Origin: Coenobita brevimanus
Lineage: Eukaryota > Arthropoda > Malacostraca > Decapoda > Coenobitidae
Direction of reading: 5' to 3'
Assembly: GCA_032717465.1 (NCBI GenBank)
Contig: CM064712.1
Coordinates: forward strand, 24,814,432 to 24,878,431
Length of the DNA stretch: 64,000 bases
Translations under genes and position numbers: made by a program
Shown here: piece after piece, positions 63,200 through 64,000 of the stretch
Layout: each line of letters begins with the position of its first letter
Position numbering within the stretch: position 1 is the first letter of the stretch
The notes under the pieces: model-generated
What the model was told of the DNA's origin: nothing
Database searches by the model: none
What the model saw: only the letters and a program-made list of their open reading frames with translations

Positions 63200-64000
63200 T
63201 TTGGCAGCAGCGAACGTATACGAACCTCGTCTACGAATCAACAGTGAATTCCTACAAAATATCAAGATTGAAAACAAAAAAATACCTCTCACAACCAACA
63301 ACTCAACCAGCTCCTGACAGTATTCTCTCCAACCAGCCCCCTCCGTCTCCACGATCATCACGCTGATGTAGAAGTGATCACACGACGTCTTGCCAGTAGT
63401 TTAACAAAGTACTGATACAAACAATCTTGAAATTTCTACGACAAACCAACGAACTACAACCATCTACAATCAGCTACAAGTAACAACTCTACGAGTCGTC
63501 TGTATAATCTTCTACACGCACCTACAAGTAGCGGCAGTCTTCATCCTACAAGGAGTAAATCACAAGAAAAAAGGACCACGAATACCTCGAGGAAGAAAAA
63601 CGGAACAAACCAACGAAGAGTGAGACACGACTCATAACTCATCCTACTCACTCGTCTTCACTCAAGTTACTCATCGCTACTCATTCACTCACCACAGCTA
63701 CCAGTGTGGGAAGTCGACGTCATCATGCGTGCTTGCTAAAAAGACGCCACGTCAGTCAACACACCACCTGCACCATCACTAACACCATTCCCACCACGGT
63801 AAAAATTAGTGAGTTACATAGTTACTTCATTTATACAATACACAGTGATAGACAGTAAGCTTCTGCACAAACATATAAAACGTGCTGTATAGTTACAGCT
63901 TAAATACACGTACTTACTTCAGTTATCTGCATAACTCAAACACTAAATAACCACCAACAATAAATATTCTACACTGTATATATTCATTCATTTATTATAA
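63200..64000 (+). other. Leader of the putative LTR-3 element or unassigned sequence
   Basis: No ORF with recognisable domains up to the window end. The sequence is rich in CTACAA-type short repeats. Confidence 0.4.

Overview
The window is metazoan nuclear DNA and almost certainly arthropod, most likely a decapod crustacean. It has spliced exons, tRNA-derived SINEs, four or five LINE families, three LTR retrotransposons, piggyBac, Tc1/mariner and hAT elements, and long micro- and minisatellites. No bacterial-type operon, CRISPR array or rRNA gene is visible. The lineage call rests on recognising the repeat families by eye, so it is an inference.

Layout. 1-2.3 kb: gag and protease remains of a Gmr1-like LTR element (minus strand) carrying a tRNA-SINE. 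2.9-9.2 kb: a full-length I-group LINE (LINE-A, minus) with clear target-site duplications and structured RNA modules in its 3' UTR. 9.8-12.7 kb: a GT microsatellite, a 2-kb GGTG minisatellite and a GAT/GTA minisatellite. 12.7-21.0 kb: an RTE-like LINE (LINE-E, minus) split in two by a segment that carries a decayed piggyBac transposon (14.0-17.1 kb), followed by more of the GAT/GTA minisatellite. 23.6-33.85 kb: the only host gene recognised, the last three exons of a cytosolic-type sulfotransferase (minus). Its 9.8-kb intron holds LINE-B1 (itself split by LINE-C) and LINE-D. 34.1-40.4 kb: a nearly intact Gmr1-like LTR retrotransposon whose integrase precedes the reverse transcriptase. 41.8-42.2 kb: a 37-bp minisatellite. 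42.5-52.2 kb: two LINE-B copies head to head. The plus-strand copy is cut by a Tc1/mariner-type element (which carries a second LINE-A copy and a 121-bp SINE-like insert) and by a hAT-type element (which carries a tRNA-SINE). 52.2-62.6 kb: a gypsy-type LTR element (LTR-2) with an extra SGNH-hydrolase-like ORF ahead of gag and a Tc1-like transposon in pol. 62.6-64.0 kb: the probable LTR and leader of a third LTR element.

Most elements are dead copies with stops or frameshifts. Three things stand out. First, an undisrupted SGNH-hydrolase ORF lies inside an otherwise decayed Ty3/gypsy-type element. Second, two 91-nt RNA modules sit in tandem in the LINE-A 3' UTR; their helices covary while their internal loops are fixed, and a UNCG-type hairpin lies next to the poly(A) tail. 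Third, the Gmr1 (copia-like) pol order occurs in what appears to be an arthropod. Domain and family calls come from reading translated sequence; no database search was possible.
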